5,793 nt of DNA from Phycisphaera sp. (GTDB lineage: Bacteria > Planctomycetota > Phycisphaerae > Phycisphaerales > Phycisphaeraceae), in the NCBI GenBank assembly GCA_029287335.1, contig JARFRI010000343.1, positions 1 through 5,793 on the forward strand, given 5' to 3'. The notes under the pieces were generated by a model. The model worked only from the letters and a program-made list of their open reading frames with translations. It made no database searches and was not told where the DNA came from. This document shows positions 5,566-5,793 of the stretch, one piece after another. Every line of letters begins with the position of its first letter. Position 1 is the stretch's first letter. Both the position numbers and the translations under genes were made by a program.

Positions 5566-5582
5566 TTCAGGAAAATGCTGAT
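5566..5582. promoter_or_regulatory. Candidate operator, copy C (upstream of ppsA)
   Basis: TTCAG-GAAAATG-CTGAT has four of five arm pairs and a 7-base spacer. It lies 108 bases before the ppsA start. Positions 5570-5583 are identical to 2679-2692, and 16 of 19 bases match over the wider alignment of copies A and C. Confidence 0.5.
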
Positions 5583-5617
5583 AGAGATAGCTCCGGATCA
5601 CTGACGCGGTCGGCTTC

Positions 5618-5648
5618 ATGCGACTGCTATGGTGGGTGCATAGCGCAT
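5618..5648 (+). promoter_or_regulatory. Leader hairpin upstream of ppsA
   Basis: The inner stem GCTATG/CATAGC (5626-5631 with 5639-5644) encloses the 7-base loop GTGGGTG. An outer stem ATGC/GCAT (5618-5621 with 5645-5648) is joined to it through a 4-base bulge GACT on the 5' side. The structure ends 42 bases before the ppsA ATG. It lacks a T-run, so it is not an ordinary terminator. It could be an RNA control element or a DNA operator. Confidence 0.4.
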
Positions 5649-5690
5649 TTAAGCACCTCTCACCAACAGACCCATCGCAGAAAGTCGATC

Positions 5691-5793
5691 ATGCAACGCG
5701 GCGATTCACTGGTTCTAGCGTACAACGAAATTGAGATCGAAGATGTCGGCTTGGTTGGCGGTAAGAACGCCTCGCTGGGTGAGATGCTTCAAA
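5691..5793 (+). CDS. ppsA: Phosphoenolpyruvate synthase, N-terminal fragment
   Basis: Only the first 34 residues are in the window; the gene runs off the right edge of what should be a protein of about 800 residues. The start of the ATP/pyruvate-binding domain is clear: SLVLAYNEIEIEDVGLVGG followed by KNASLGEML, matching the V-G-G-K-N-A-S-L-G-E-M signature of PEP synthases. The enzyme makes PEP from pyruvate and ATP with release of AMP and phosphate, feeding gluconeogenesis. In stress clusters of this kind it may also serve PEP/pyruvate energy balance at low oxygen. The ATG at 5691 is the only suitable start, and only a weak purine stretch (AGAAAG) precedes it. Upstream lie a candidate operator and a leader hairpin. 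A pyruvate phosphate dikinase shares the signature, but the residues before it fit PpsA better. Confidence 0.87.
   Translation, partial: MQRGDSLVLAYNEIEIEDVGLVGGKNASLGEMLQ

Larger units (their letters stand above)
5436..5690. other. Intergenic region between hsp20 and ppsA
   Basis: This 255-bp gap holds no open frame that looks like a gene. It contains operator copy C (5566-5582) and the hairpin at 5618-5648. Short complementary arms after hsp20, such as GGGC/GCCC near 5448-5463 and GACGA/TCGTC near 5483-5502, lack a T-run, so no Rho-independent terminator can be called. Confidence 0.6.

Overview
The window is a compact bacterial stress-response locus of moderate, roughly 55% GC content. It holds seven complete protein genes, one interrupted gene and two genes cut by the window edges. 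No RNA gene, mobile element or CRISPR array was seen. The organism cannot be named from sequence alone. The gene set and style would fit a planctomycete (Phycisphaerae-like) or an environmental proteobacterium, but that is low-confidence inference. GATC tetranucleotides are clearly over-represented (about 65 counted by eye, against about 23 expected for uniform base composition).

Left half, all on the minus strand, in transcription order: an orphan NarL/FixJ-type response regulator (3428-2733), a YbaK-type aminoacyl-tRNA deacylase-like protein (2558-2058), a universal stress protein (2019-1549), a small coiled-coil protein gene broken by one in-frame TAA (1453-1163), and the N-terminal 385 residues of a type II cation-transporting P-type ATPase (1155 to the left edge). 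Right half, all on the plus strand: a DSP/DUF442-like cysteine phosphatase with an N-terminal export signal (3693-4262), a 'host attachment' family protein related to eRF1-like domains (4304-4870), an Hsp20 small heat-shock protein (4983-5435), and the start of phosphoenolpyruvate synthase ppsA (5691 to the right edge). The two halves diverge from a 264-bp region at 3429-3692.

The most interesting signal is in the intergenic DNA. Each main gap ahead of a gene or gene group contains a similar inverted repeat, consensus ATCAG-N7-CTGAT. Its copies lie 77 to 116 bases upstream of the start codons of the response regulator, ybaK-like, phosphatase, hsp20 and ppsA genes. The copies at 2679-2692 and 5570-5583 share an identical 14-mer. 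I infer a shared operator, possibly for the response regulator encoded here. With USP, Hsp20, a P-type ATPase and a NarL-family regulator, the locus resembles the mycobacterial DosR dormancy regulon in content but uses a different DNA site. A second signal is an identical 19-nt translation-start leader in front of both the phosphatase and hsp20 genes.

No gene-free stretch exceeds 300 bases. The longest gaps, 3429-3692 and 5436-5690, contain the candidate operators, one candidate promoter and one leader hairpin, and I see no further genes in them.
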